Both the position numbers and the translations under genes were made by a program. From XYD12-FULL-36-8 sp964613805 (lineage in GTDB: Bacteria; Bacteroidota; Ignavibacteria; Ignavibacteriales; Ignavibacteriaceae), in the NCBI GenBank assembly GCA_964613805.1, contig CAZTJF010000007.1, positions 1-64,000 on the forward strand: DNA of 64,000 nucleotides. Direction: 5' to 3'. Position 1 is the stretch's first letter, and every line of letters begins with the position of its first letter. The notes beneath the pieces are model-generated. The model did not search any database, had not been told where the DNA came from, and saw only the letters and a program-made list of their open reading frames with translations. Positions 8,908 to 17,335 of this stretch are shown one piece after another.

Positions 8908-8940
8908 GGTTGTCATGAACCATTTCGTGACAACCATTTT
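8908..8940 (+). terminator. Hairpin after serC; copy 1 of a repeated palindrome
   Basis: GGTTGTCA pairs with TGACAACC (8908-8915 with 8928-8935), and TTTTATTT follows, so it can act as a rho-independent terminator for serC. The core GTCATGAACCATTTCGTGAC differs at only two positions from the palindrome at 62845-62864. Confidence 0.7.
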
Positions 8941-8969
8941 ATTTGAGCACACTAACACGAGATGAGAAA

Positions 8970-9398
8970 ATGAAATACTTATTATCATTGTTTATCGCTG
9001 GTCTAATTTTATTCACCAACTGTGGTAAGAAAGAAGAATCAAAGCTCGAAGCATACAATGCAGAAGCATTCGCATACGATCTTGGCGACAGTTGGGAAGT
9101 TAATGCAACTACAAGAGTAAAGGGATTTTTTCAGAAGGAACAGAACGGATCGTTCACAGCATTACTGTCTTACGATATTGATTTGATAACCGCTGCCGGT
9201 GATACAATTAAATCGTTGATAAGCAGAACTGAAGATAAAATGAAAAATGAAAAGATGTCAGATGTTGATCTCGAAACTCAGTTCGATCTCGACTCAACAT
9301 ATGCCGAAGGAAATTATAGGGTGATATTTAATGTGAAAGATATGAATACAGAACAAACGGCACAATCGTCAGCCGAATTTATTCTTGAAAATGAATAA
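8970..9398 (+). CDS. Small lipoprotein of unknown function
   Basis: The open frame extends to a TTG at 8943, but the ATG at 8970 gives a clean lipoprotein signal, MKYLLSLFIAGLILFTNC, with GAG just upstream, so this start is preferred (142 aa). The mature part begins CGKKEESK and is predicted to be mostly beta, with YDLGDSWEVNATTRVKGF and a repeated acidic pattern, probably a small immunoglobulin- or transthyretin-like fold. No family is recognised. It follows the serC hairpin and is closed by a strong bidirectional terminator. Confidence 0.7.
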   Translation: MKYLLSLFIAGLILFTNCGKKEESKLEAYNAEAFAYDLGDSWEVNATTRVKGFFQKEQNGSFTALLSYDIDLITAAGDTIKSLISRTEDKMKNEKMSDVDLETQFDLDSTYAEGNYRVIFNVKDMNTEQTAQSSAEFILENE

Positions 9399-9420
9399 AA
9401 AAGAATTACAGATTTAAAAT

Positions 9421-9449
9421 AAAAAACCACTGCTCGTCAGTGGTTTTTT
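9421..9449. terminator. Bidirectional rho-independent terminator
   Basis: A perfect 12-bp stem, AAAAAACCACTG and CAGTGGTTTTTT, encloses the loop CTCGT. It has a T-run on both strands and sits between two converging genes (8970-9398 and 9488-9865). Confidence 0.9.
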
Positions 9450-9487
9450 AATATCCATTCAGTCATTCGATCAATCAACCATTCATT

Positions 9488-9865
9488 CTACAAATACTCC
9501 TCCGGTATTTTTTTCCTTCCGGCAAATCCCGCTTCCATATCGTGATAAAAACTTATTGTCTCTTCATCACTTTTCCAACATAATAATACTTCTTTGCCAT
9601 TTATCAGTGCGGGAAAATCCACCAACCCGATAGTAAAATTCCAATCCTTATAAAAGCAGCCAATTTCTTCTAGCTCCTTTATGAATCCCTCCACGTCATC
9701 TGCCATTTTTAAAATATAAGGATCGTTCTCAATTTTACCGTTGATATCGTCCGCATACAATCGTATTTCCTTTGTGGTGATAAGAATATCTTCAACTATT
9801 CTTTTAACCAATGGAAGTGTTTTCACCGCTTCCGCCGGAGTGAAATATTTTGTATCTGTAATCAT
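9488..9865 (-). CDS. DUF2203 family protein
   Basis: 125 aa. The start YFTPAEAVKTLPLVKRIVED, the middle KELEEIGCFYKDW and the region GLVDFPALINGKEVLLCWK match DUF2203 (COG4911), a small helical cytoplasmic family with no known function. The usual ending, with a glycine-rich GFAGRKKIP, is present. The gene stands alone, divergent from the ABC importer. Confidence 0.88.
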   Translation of the reverse strand: MITDTKYFTPAEAVKTLPLVKRIVEDILITTKEIRLYADDINGKIENDPYILKMADDVEGFIKELEEIGCFYKDWNFTIGLVDFPALINGKEVLLCWKSDEETISFYHDMEAGFAGRKKIPEEYL

Positions 9866-9995
9866 TCTTGTGTCTATAATCTTTATTAACTAAAACCGTA
9901 TCCGTATTTAAAAAGTTGCAAAAGAAGTTGCGCTTAATTACTGTACGAAAATACTTTGAAATCTTACTCAAACCAAAACTATAATTTGTATTCTT

Positions 9996-10003
9996 TATAT
10001 TTG
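9996..10003 (+). promoter_or_regulatory. Probable -7 box for the ABC importer operon
   Basis: TATATTTG fits TAnnTTTG. Transcription would begin near 10010, downstream of the TTG at 9956 that opens the longest frame and upstream of the GTG at 10028. The box therefore favours the GTG as the true start of the binding-protein gene. Confidence 0.5.
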
Positions 10004-10027
10004 GTAAGAATAATAAACGGGATTTTT

Positions 10028-11317
10028 GTGCGGAAATTATTTTTCTTTTCATTGATCTTTTCCATTACCATCTTTTTTGTTAGCTGCAGCAAAAAAGAAG
10101 ATAAAAAAACCATCGAGTTCTGGACACTCCAGCTTAGTCCAACTTTTGACAACTACTTCAATGAAATCATTAACAAGTATGAGATGCAGAATCCTGAAGT
10201 TGATATACTTTGGGTTGATATTCCTTATGATGCGGCTATTCAAAAGTTATTAGCTTCTGCAATTGCTGGCAATTCTCCGGATGTGGTAAACTTATCATCC
10301 GATTTTTTGGCAAAGTTTGCGGGAATGAATGCGCTTGTCAATTTATCTGAATTTGCGTCGAAGGATTCATTCAACATATTCCTCCCGAATGCTTTAGAAA
10401 ATTGCATCTACGATAAAAAAATTGTTGGACTTCCATGGTATCTTAATACTTATCTGCTTATCTACAATAAAGAATTTTTTAAGAAGGCAGGTTTAACCGA
10501 AAAAGATGTTCCAAATACTTTTTCTGAACTCGTTGGAACCACAAAGAAGTATAAGGATAATTCTGGTAAGTACGCACTATTCTGGAATATCGGGAAGGAC
10601 AGCTATCTGCCAATGATGCTTGGCTCAGAAGGAATTGAGATGACTGATTCATCAATGACTACTGCAACATTTAATTCACTCGACGGAATTTCACTGATTG
10701 ATAAGTGGGTGCAGCTTTATAAAAATGGATATTTGCAAAGTGAATCAATTATCAAATCGGGGTCAACAATAATCGAGGCATATCAATCAGGACAAGTGGC
10801 AATGGTTTTTACCGGTCCAGTTTTTTTGAGAAGAGTGAAAGATAATGCACCTGCTATTTATAATAACACAGATGTTGCTCCGGCAGTTGTCGGCAGAACA
10901 GGTAAACATGAACTTGCTGCTATGTCTATTTCAGTTATGAATTCAAGCAAGAACAGAAAGGAAGCGGTTGATTTTGCATTTTATGTAACCAATTCGAAAA
11001 ATCAAATTGCGTTTAGTAAAATTGAGACAACTTATCCTTCAACACTTGAGGCATTGGAAGATTCGTTCTTTATAATTGATGATGGAACACTCGAAACCAA
11101 AGCTCGAATAATTGGAGCAAGGGAAGTGTTTGGCGCAGTTAGATTGAGAAAATATCTCGAGCATCCTCAATTTGATAAGCTGCGAGATGCTTTTGATGAA
11201 GCAATTCAGAAAGCATGTTTAGGCAGAATGACAACCAAAGAAGCACTTGATGAAGCAGCAAAAAAGTGGAGCGAGATATTAGCCCATCCCAACCCTTCCC
11301 GAAGGGAAGGGCTTTAA
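10028..11317 (+). CDS. Extracellular solute-binding protein, family 1 (sugar-type ABC importer)
   Basis: 429 aa from the GTG at 10028, which gives the lipoprotein signal VRKLFFFSLIFSITIFFVSC; the longer frame from TTG 9956 is disfavoured by the promoter box between them. The body matches family 1 binding proteins: FWTLQLSPTFDNYFNEIINKYE, VDILWVDIPYDAAIQKLLA, GLPWYLNTYLLIYNKEFFKKAGL, and the hinge AMVFTGP. It should capture a sugar or glycoside at the outer face of the inner membrane for the two permeases that follow. The last codons encode PNPSRREGL and arise from a palindrome that runs across the 3' end. No ATPase gene is nearby. Confidence 0.92.
   Translation: MRKLFFFSLIFSITIFFVSCSKKEDKKTIEFWTLQLSPTFDNYFNEIINKYEMQNPEVDILWVDIPYDAAIQKLLASAIAGNSPDVVNLSSDFLAKFAGMNALVNLSEFASKDSFNIFLPNALENCIYDKKIVGLPWYLNTYLLIYNKEFFKKAGLTEKDVPNTFSELVGTTKKYKDNSGKYALFWNIGKDSYLPMMLGSEGIEMTDSSMTTATFNSLDGISLIDKWVQLYKNGYLQSESIIKSGSTIIEAYQSGQVAMVFTGPVFLRRVKDNAPAIYNNTDVAPAVVGRTGKHELAAMSISVMNSSKNRKEAVDFAFYVTNSKNQIAFSKIETTYPSTLEALEDSFFIIDDGTLETKARIIGAREVFGAVRLRKYLEHPQFDKLRDAFDEAIQKACLGRMTTKEALDEAAKKWSEILAHPNPSRREGL
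11293..11311. repeat. GC-rich palindrome inside the 3' end of the binding-protein gene
   Basis: CCCTTCCC and GGGAAGGG flank a GAA loop. The element encodes the C-terminal PSRRE tail and lies just before the permease genes. In the E. coli maltose operon a REP element between malE and malF keeps binding-protein mRNA in excess; a similar role here is an inference. Confidence 0.7.
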
Positions 11318-11343
11318 AACTCATGTGAGATAGAATAAGATTG

Positions 11344-12186
11344 ATGAAAACAAGATACGCATATTTATTCCTGCTTCCTGCTATTTTATTCCTTACAATT
11401 TTTTATATGCTGCCTGCATTGCAAGTGTTATATTTCAGTTTACTCAATTACAATGTATTTGGTGAAAGCAGCTTTGCAGGTCTAACTAATTATTCAAGGT
11501 TACTTGATGATTCAAATTTTTGGTATGCTCTGCTTAACTCGGGAATTTTTATTCTCGTTACTCCAATCTTAATGTTTGTATCGCTTATGCTGGCTTTGCT
11601 GGTACGTGAAACTTCAACAATTACAAAATTTTTTCGTTCAATATATTTTCTTCCGGTTGTTACTCCAATCGTAATAGTTGGAATTATTTGGAGATACATT
11701 TTTTCTGAGGATATCGGATTGATGAATTATTTAATTTCACTGTTCTCATTCTCTCCTATTCCCTGGTTAACAGAATATCCAACAAATCTTATCAGCATTA
11801 TGATTGTTACTATCTGGCGGGGATTTGGCTACTACATGATGATATTCTTAGCTGGCTTAGCTGTAATTCCAAAGGAGCTTGAGGAAGCGAGCAGAATTGA
11901 TGGTGCCAACAGATTCCAAAGAGTATATCATGTAATTATCCCAATGTTAAAACCAACTCTTATTTTAATTTTTGTTTTATCATCAACGGCGGCTATTAAA
12001 ATTTTCACAGAGCTTTACATAATGATTCCGGGAACTCCTGATTCAAACAAAACATTAGTTTATTTTATGTACAAGCAGGCATTTGAAAATTTTGATTTTG
12101 GATATGGGTCAGCAGTAGGAGTAGTAATATTCATTTTAACTATGGGCTTTTCATACATCAATATTAAGCTGATGGAAGAGCAGTGA
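11344..12186 (+). CDS. Sugar-type ABC transporter permease (MalF/UgpA-like)
   Basis: 280 aa, six predicted membrane helices. The cytoplasmic EAA loop that docks on the ATPase is EEASRIDGANRFQRVYHVII with a following PML. The N-terminal KTRYAYLFLLPAILFLTIFY is typical of the first permease subunit of CUT1 importers. The frame opens at a TTG (11341), one codon before the chosen ATG. It overlaps the second permease gene by 4 nt. Substrate unknown; probably an oligosaccharide or glycerol-phosphate-like compound. Confidence 0.93.
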   Translation: MKTRYAYLFLLPAILFLTIFYMLPALQVLYFSLLNYNVFGESSFAGLTNYSRLLDDSNFWYALLNSGIFILVTPILMFVSLMLALLVRETSTITKFFRSIYFLPVVTPIVIVGIIWRYIFSEDIGLMNYLISLFSFSPIPWLTEYPTNLISIMIVTIWRGFGYYMMIFLAGLAVIPKELEEASRIDGANRFQRVYHVIIPMLKPTLILIFVLSSTAAIKIFTELYIMIPGTPDSNKTLVYFMYKQAFENFDFGYGSAVGVVIFILTMGFSYINIKLMEEQ

Positions 12187-12998
12187 GAAGAAAGTCCAAT
12201 CTTTTTATCTTCATCTTAATCCTAATCTTTGCAGTCATTGCGCTCTTCCCCTTCCTCTGGCTTCTCGGCACCTCATTCAAAGGAGCGGAAGAATTATTTG
12301 GCTACCCGCCAAAGTTAATTCCAGAACATTTCGTAACTGAAAATTATTCGGGAGTCTGGAATGCAGTTCCATTTGAACTCTATTTCATAAATAGTTTAAT
12401 AGTCGTTGTTGTAACTGTTATATTAAATGTTTTGATCTCATCACTTGCAGGGTATGCGCTTGCAAGATTAAAATTTAAAGGAAAGGAATTGCTTTTCCTG
12501 TTGGTTCTTGCAACTATCATGATTCCCAAAGAATTAATAATCATTCCTCTTTACACAACTGTTTTGAAACTTGGTCTTGCAGATACATTAACAGGAGTAA
12601 TTCTTCCATTCGCTGTTGAGGGTTTTGCAATTTTTATGATGCGTCAAGCTTTTCTTGCAATACCCGCTGACCTTGAAGAAGCAGCGCGCATTGATGGATG
12701 TTCCTTCTTTAGAATTTGGTGGAATATAATGCTGCCAATTACCAAACCAACAATTGCTGTACTCACCATCTTTACATTTATTGGAACATGGGGAGATTTC
12801 TTATGGCCATTAGTCGTACTTAAAAGTCAAGGTAATTTTACATTGCAAGTTGGTCTATCTTACATGATGGGAACATTTGTAAATAACTACAGATATGTTG
12901 CAGCCGGCTCCGTGCTTGCAATTATTCCTGTTATTCTAGTTTTTCTGTTAGCACAAAAATATTTTGAAAAAGGCATTACAGCGGGTATAGGAAAATAG
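12183..12998 (+). CDS. Sugar-type ABC transporter permease (MalG/UgpE-like)
   Basis: 271 aa, starting at a GTG that overlaps the stop of the previous permease (GTGA), a sign of translational coupling. Six membrane helices are seen. The EAA loop is EEAARIDGCSFFRIWWNIML followed by PITKP, and FPFLWLLGTSFKGAEELF is typical of the second CUT1 permease. The operon ends here without an ATPase gene, so the importer must borrow a shared MalK/MsmX-type ATPase from elsewhere in the genome. Confidence 0.93.
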   Translation: MRRKSNLFIFILILIFAVIALFPFLWLLGTSFKGAEELFGYPPKLIPEHFVTENYSGVWNAVPFELYFINSLIVVVVTVILNVLISSLAGYALARLKFKGKELLFLLVLATIMIPKELIIIPLYTTVLKLGLADTLTGVILPFAVEGFAIFMMRQAFLAIPADLEEAARIDGCSFFRIWWNIMLPITKPTIAVLTIFTFIGTWGDFLWPLVVLKSQGNFTLQVGLSYMMGTFVNNYRYVAAGSVLAIIPVILVFLLAQKYFEKGITAGIGK

Positions 12999-13494
12999 TT
13001 GTATTTGCTCTGCTGATAAAACTGATAAAATTATTTTTGGTATTTTAAATTCGTGCTGATCTGTTTTAATCCATCTAATTCGTGTTCTATTTCTATATTT
13101 TTTTTGAATCTCGTTCTCACTTGGTCCAAGAAGCCATTTCAAATCAACCTATTCCAAAGCTCGTCGCTTTTGATGAAAACAAAAAGTACTTTTTCGATGA
13201 GGGCTTCAACCACAATAAGCATTTAAGCGAGTTTTACCGCTAGGAAATCGTAATTTTTACTAACTGGCTTTTTTTTAGCATTCTACCAGCAATTAATTCC
13301 TAAAAACCTTATATTTAGAAAAATTTCACCACTATTTATTTTCAGATTCCAATAGCACGCTTTTTGTTTTTGAAAAAATGGCATCAATCTTATACTGATG
13401 ATAGAATTGCACTTTTCTTTATACCGTTTTGCTTTTCAACGAGGAAACAAAGCTTCAGCTTCCTCTCCAACTAACACACTAATTTTATAAACAA
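12999..13494. other. Non-coding stretch (about 500 bp)
   Basis: No open frame with a ribosome-binding site and no strong terminator was seen. A weak inverted repeat, GAGGAA and TTCCTC, lies at about 13440-13464. The stretch presumably holds the promoter of the following lipoprotein gene, but no TAnnTTTG box is evident. Confidence 0.5.
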
Positions 13495-13512
13495 ATGTTA
13501 AGGATAAATGAA

Positions 13513-15609
13513 ATGAAAAAAAACTTCATCATTATTCTCGCTGTTTTAGTTTCTTCTTTATTGTTAAGCTTTCAAGGTTGTAAAACAGATGAAGGCTCAC
13601 CGGTTACACCACCCGCTGGATCATCATCAATTGGTCAGTTTTCTTTTGCACCAAATGGGGTTATTGTAGCTACACCAACACCTGTTACTGTTCGGTTAAC
13701 TGTTCCCGCAAATGTTAAACTTCAAGATTCCACCGTCAAGTTGATAAAGGTTGATAATGACAACAAACCCATTGGCGATATTGAATTTCTATACGATAAC
13801 GGAAAATTAACTAATGGTGACGAGATTATAGGCGATAATATCTTCAGCGCAATCGTTACTATCAACGAACCTAATCCGGGTACGGTTAAATATCGAATAA
13901 CTGCCAAAATTAAAGACGGTGGTGATGGAACTACCGATCCTTCCAATTTATCGGTTTATGCCAATTTAAGCTCAACTGATTTTAACAATGTCATAAACAC
14001 ACAAACTCAAAGTGTTACAAAGTTAAATGAATTTCTTGCTGGTAATCCGGCTAATGTAGAATCCGCTACAGATCAATTATTAACCTGGATAACAAGCCAA
14101 AGTGCTGTTCAATCTGCTGAAAAGACAGGAAGCACAAGCATAGATATTAAGTACAAATCCGGTGTTGAGGGAGGATTAACGATTTCACTATTAGATGTGA
14201 ACGGCATGGTAACAACTCGCGGCGGTATTTCAAAAAATGATAGAAAAAGCAAGCCGGCAATTCCTCTTAAATTCCAAACCATTGGAACGAAATTAAATTT
14301 ACCCGGGATTTTATTTAGAACAAATTACATTACTGCGTTAGATCCCAAAATTATCGGGAACCGCAATGTTTTAATTTTTGCGCCCTTCGAAGACGCATTT
14401 CTATATGACGAACGACCTTCAATTGAAAATATTTTAGCAAATTCTGGTTTTGAATTCAATGTTACATCCCTCACAAATCAAAATGCAACAGTTTCTTCAT
14501 TATCAAATTTAACTGATTATGGACTCGTGCTCTTAGCTACACACGGGAATGGTGGAAAAAGATTTTTAACCGGCGAAGTAGTTGATACCAATGTTGCAAA
14601 TTACGCAACTTTCTATAAACCACTATTGGTCGCACAACCAGAACCTAAATTATCCATTTCCACCAATATAGTGATTTCAAAAACTGGGGTAGTTACGAAA
14701 AGAGCGGATGTGTATGCTGTCCGATACCCATTTATTTCTGATCTAGCGGGAACCTTTCCAAACAGTGTGATAATAAATAATTCTTGCGAAAGCATGAAAA
14801 CCACTAATCTTGCAAATGCTTTTATAAATAAGGGAGCAAAAACTTATTATGGATATGATAAAACAGTAAACAGCTCTTTCTGCTTAATGGTTGCCGATTC
14901 AATTGTTAAAAGATTAGCAAAGGATTTGAAAAATACCGGCGAAGCATTTATTGCTGGAACTGATCCGCAAGCTCCAAATGCTAATTCGGCAATCCACGGG
15001 GCAAATGATGTTCATTATACTGATAGTTTAATCAATGGCGATTTTGAGTATGGAAAGTTGGATGGCTGGACAAAATCAGGTGATGGCAGAGTAATCAGTC
15101 AGCTAGCTTCAGTTGGTCCAACTCAACCTAATTACATGGGAATAATTTCAACAGGATTAGGATTTACTACAGCAACGGGAAAAATATTCCAATCATTTAA
15201 AGTCGAGAATAATCAATCAACTCTTCAAGTAAAATGGAACTTCTTATCAGAGGAATTCTGCGAGTATATCGGCTCTCAATTTCAGGATTACTTTAAAGTA
15301 ATTGTAAAGCAGCAGAATGGTTCCGAAAGTGTATTATTAAATAAAACTATAGATGGAATTGCTGCGGATTTTGGTGCTTCATATGATCAGACAACTACTC
15401 CTCCAACCGAAATACCTGGAAATTTGGTTAAGGTTTCTCCTGCAATTGTTTTCGACCGTGGAGGAGTTTATATGACTAATTGGCAAACATCTTCGTATGA
15501 TATTACACCTTTTAGAGGACAGGTTGTAACGTTGATTCTTTCTGCAGGAGATGTTGGTGATAGCCAATATGATACCGCTATTCTTCTTGATGAAATTAAA
15601 GTTCAATAA
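13513..15609 (+). CDS. Large lipoprotein with a caspase-fold (clostripain/CHAT-like) peptidase domain
   Basis: The ATG at 13513 is chosen because AAGGA lies 8 nt upstream and the protein then begins with a lipoprotein signal (KKNFIIILAVLVSSLLLSF, lipobox FQGC); the frame opens at 13495. 698 aa. Residues about 35-150 look like an immunoglobulin-type domain. About 280-470 read RNVLIFAPFEDAF, YGLVLLATHGNGG and VIINNSCESMK, with H344 and C425 spaced and placed like the His-Cys dyad of caspase-fold peptidases. The C-terminal 170 residues (INGDFEYGKLDGWTKSG, FLSEEFCEYIG, DTAILLDEIKVQ) form a jelly-roll domain of the choice-of-anchor type. Probably a surface protease; the target is unknown. Confidence 0.65.
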   Translation: MKKNFIIILAVLVSSLLLSFQGCKTDEGSPVTPPAGSSSIGQFSFAPNGVIVATPTPVTVRLTVPANVKLQDSTVKLIKVDNDNKPIGDIEFLYDNGKLTNGDEIIGDNIFSAIVTINEPNPGTVKYRITAKIKDGGDGTTDPSNLSVYANLSSTDFNNVINTQTQSVTKLNEFLAGNPANVESATDQLLTWITSQSAVQSAEKTGSTSIDIKYKSGVEGGLTISLLDVNGMVTTRGGISKNDRKSKPAIPLKFQTIGTKLNLPGILFRTNYITALDPKIIGNRNVLIFAPFEDAFLYDERPSIENILANSGFEFNVTSLTNQNATVSSLSNLTDYGLVLLATHGNGGKRFLTGEVVDTNVANYATFYKPLLVAQPEPKLSISTNIVISKTGVVTKRADVYAVRYPFISDLAGTFPNSVIINNSCESMKTTNLANAFINKGAKTYYGYDKTVNSSFCLMVADSIVKRLAKDLKNTGEAFIAGTDPQAPNANSAIHGANDVHYTDSLINGDFEYGKLDGWTKSGDGRVISQLASVGPTQPNYMGIISTGLGFTTATGKIFQSFKVENNQSTLQVKWNFLSEEFCEYIGSQFQDYFKVIVKQQNGSESVLLNKTIDGIAADFGASYDQTTTPPTEIPGNLVKVSPAIVFDRGGVYMTNWQTSSYDITPFRGQVVTLILSAGDVGDSQYDTAILLDEIKVQ

Positions 15610-15769
15610 ACAATAAATTTGCTCATGGGGTTGATTAAAGAAATATTCTAACATACCACTCTCACGAAAGTTGGAATCCGATTTTAAGGATTTCTACTTT
15701 CAGGAGGGTGGCAATAAAATCAGAATCTCTAAACAACCCCGGATTTATAATAAATTATTATCTTTTCGT

Positions 15770-16237
15770 ATGAAGTTTCTACTTCTTATTGTTACCATGT
15801 TATCATTCAACAATTGCAACAAAGATTCCTCGACTATTCAGGTTTACCTTTATGAAAAGGGGAATAAAATTCGATTAAGTGAATTTAAACTTGACATTCC
15901 TCTCGTCAATACTCTTCTTAATCAACTTTTAGAGAATACAAACGAATATATGCGGTTGTATATGGACGGGGAAAGGTTTGAGTCTCTCAAGCGTGAAGAA
16001 GTGGCTGCTGAATTTATTTTTCAGCATGAAATGAAAGTGACTTCATTGCTGCTTGGAGAACTCAAGTTCAGAAGAATTCTTATTCCGCTTACGGGTGATT
16101 TTGCAGGCAATGATAAATCATCTAACATGACCTTGTTTATCGGAAATAATGACTACTTTCCCGAACCTATCATCAACGAGACTGGCTATTCATTTTTGTT
16201 GAAACTGATTGCGGAATTAGAAAAAGCAAGGATATAA
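15770..16237 (+). CDS. Small lipoprotein of unknown function
   Basis: The ATG at 15770 gives a lipoprotein signal, MKFLLLIVTMLSFNNC, and a 155-aa protein. The frame also opens at a TTG at 15671; neither start has a clear ribosome-binding site. The mature part is alpha/beta without recognised motifs (IQVYLYEKGNKIRLSEFKLD, ELKFRRILIPLTGDF). The optional 5' extension contains GGNKIRIS, which echoes GNKIRLS in the mature part and hints at a small internal duplication. It follows the caspase-fold lipoprotein by 160 nt and could belong to the same unit. Confidence 0.6.
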   Translation: MKFLLLIVTMLSFNNCNKDSSTIQVYLYEKGNKIRLSEFKLDIPLVNTLLNQLLENTNEYMRLYMDGERFESLKREEVAAEFIFQHEMKVTSLLLGELKFRRILIPLTGDFAGNDKSSNMTLFIGNNDYFPEPIINETGYSFLLKLIAELEKARI

Positions 16238-16305
16238 CCCCTTGCCTCTAAGGATTTAATTCATCCAATAAAAAATACACACAACAGATTAAAAACATTT
16301 TTTCT

Positions 16306-16313
16306 TAACTTTG
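16306..16313 (+). promoter_or_regulatory. Probable -7 box for the TauE-type exporter gene
   Basis: TAACTTTG fits TAnnTTTG and predicts a start of transcription near 16319, about 17 nt before the TTG initiation codon. No TTTG is present at the ideal upstream distance. Confidence 0.4.
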
Positions 16314-16335
16314 CCGAAAGTTTTAAGAAAAATTA

Positions 16336-17085
16336 TTGTCAATTATAGAATCATCCATACTGCTTTTCGTAGTTGGTTCAGCAGCTGGCTTTCTGAATGT
16401 TTTGGCTGGCGGTGGGTCTTCTCTAACTTTGCCAATACTTATCTTTCTTGGGCTTGATGCTTCTGTTGCAAATGGCACTAACAGAGTCGCTGTTCTCGTA
16501 CAAAATATCTCCGCTGTCCACTCCTTTAAACAAGAAAAATATTTTGAATCAAAGCTAAGCTTAAAATTAGCTTTGTTAACTTTGCCGGGAGCAATTGCCG
16601 GAGCTATAGCTGCAGTTAAAATCAGTAATCAAACTTTTGAAACAATTCTTGGTATTGTGATGATCGGAGTGACTATTTCGCTGCTTATCCCAATGCCAAA
16701 GCAAAAATATTCAGAAGCTGAATCAAAAGTTCATACAATACCGATGTATTTATCAATGCTTTTGATTGGATTTTACGGTGCATTCATTCAGGTTGGGGTG
16801 GGATTTCTTTTGATGGCGGCGCTTCATTATTTAATGAACCTTGACCTGGTTAGAGTAAATATGCATAAGGTTTTTATTGTGTTGGTTTTCACAATTCCAG
16901 CAGTAATTCTTTTTATTCTTACAGATAACATAAACTGGACAATGGCAATTGCTCTTTCGCTTGGTAATGCATTTGGCGCCTGGTGGTCTGCAAAGGTTTC
17001 GGTACGCAAGGGTGAGAAATTTATTAAGATGATTTTGATTGTTGCAGTTCTTATTATGGCACTTAAACTTTTAAAAGTTTTTTAA
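16336..17085 (+). CDS. Sulfite exporter TauE/SafE family membrane protein
   Basis: 249 aa with about eight membrane helices. The N-terminal GSAAGFLNVLAGGGSSLTLP and the internal repeat GFYGAFIQVGVGFLLMAALH carry the glycine-rich turns typical of TauE/SafE (former DUF81). Members export sulfite, sulfoacetate or other organosulfur anions, but the substrate cannot be read from sequence. The start is a TTG; no ATG precedes the first helix in frame. Stands alone as a single-gene unit. Confidence 0.88.
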   Translation: MSIIESSILLFVVGSAAGFLNVLAGGGSSLTLPILIFLGLDASVANGTNRVAVLVQNISAVHSFKQEKYFESKLSLKLALLTLPGAIAGAIAAVKISNQTFETILGIVMIGVTISLLIPMPKQKYSEAESKVHTIPMYLSMLLIGFYGAFIQVGVGFLLMAALHYLMNLDLVRVNMHKVFIVLVFTIPAVILFILTDNINWTMAIALSLGNAFGAWWSAKVSVRKGEKFIKMILIVAVLIMALKLLKVF

Positions 17086-17135
17086 TTTGCTGAGGTGGGG
17101 CGATTAGAATTAATTGTGGGTTAAAACCCAAAAAC

Positions 17136-17186
17136 TTCGAGGTAGTTGTTACCCACGCCCTGGAGGACGTGGTTATTAACCTCGAA
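17136..17186. repeat. Long imperfect hairpin
   Basis: TTCGAGGTAGTTGTTACCC and its partner ending TTAACCTCGAA pair around a loop that reads CCCTGGAGGA. A smaller inverted repeat, TGGGTT with AACCCA, lies just upstream at about 17117-17130. No coding potential. It looks like a REP-type dispersed palindrome, although no second copy was seen in this window. Confidence 0.6.
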
Positions 17187-17335
17187 CTTTAAAGTTTGTT
17201 GCATAACTCTGAAAATTCATCTTTTGCAGTTAACTTCAGTCAACTGTTATTAGAGAGAGGCCAAGTTTTGGCTTTAGCCACATATAATTATAACGGCAAA
17301 CTTGTATTTTTACAACTAATTATTCTGAGGAACAA

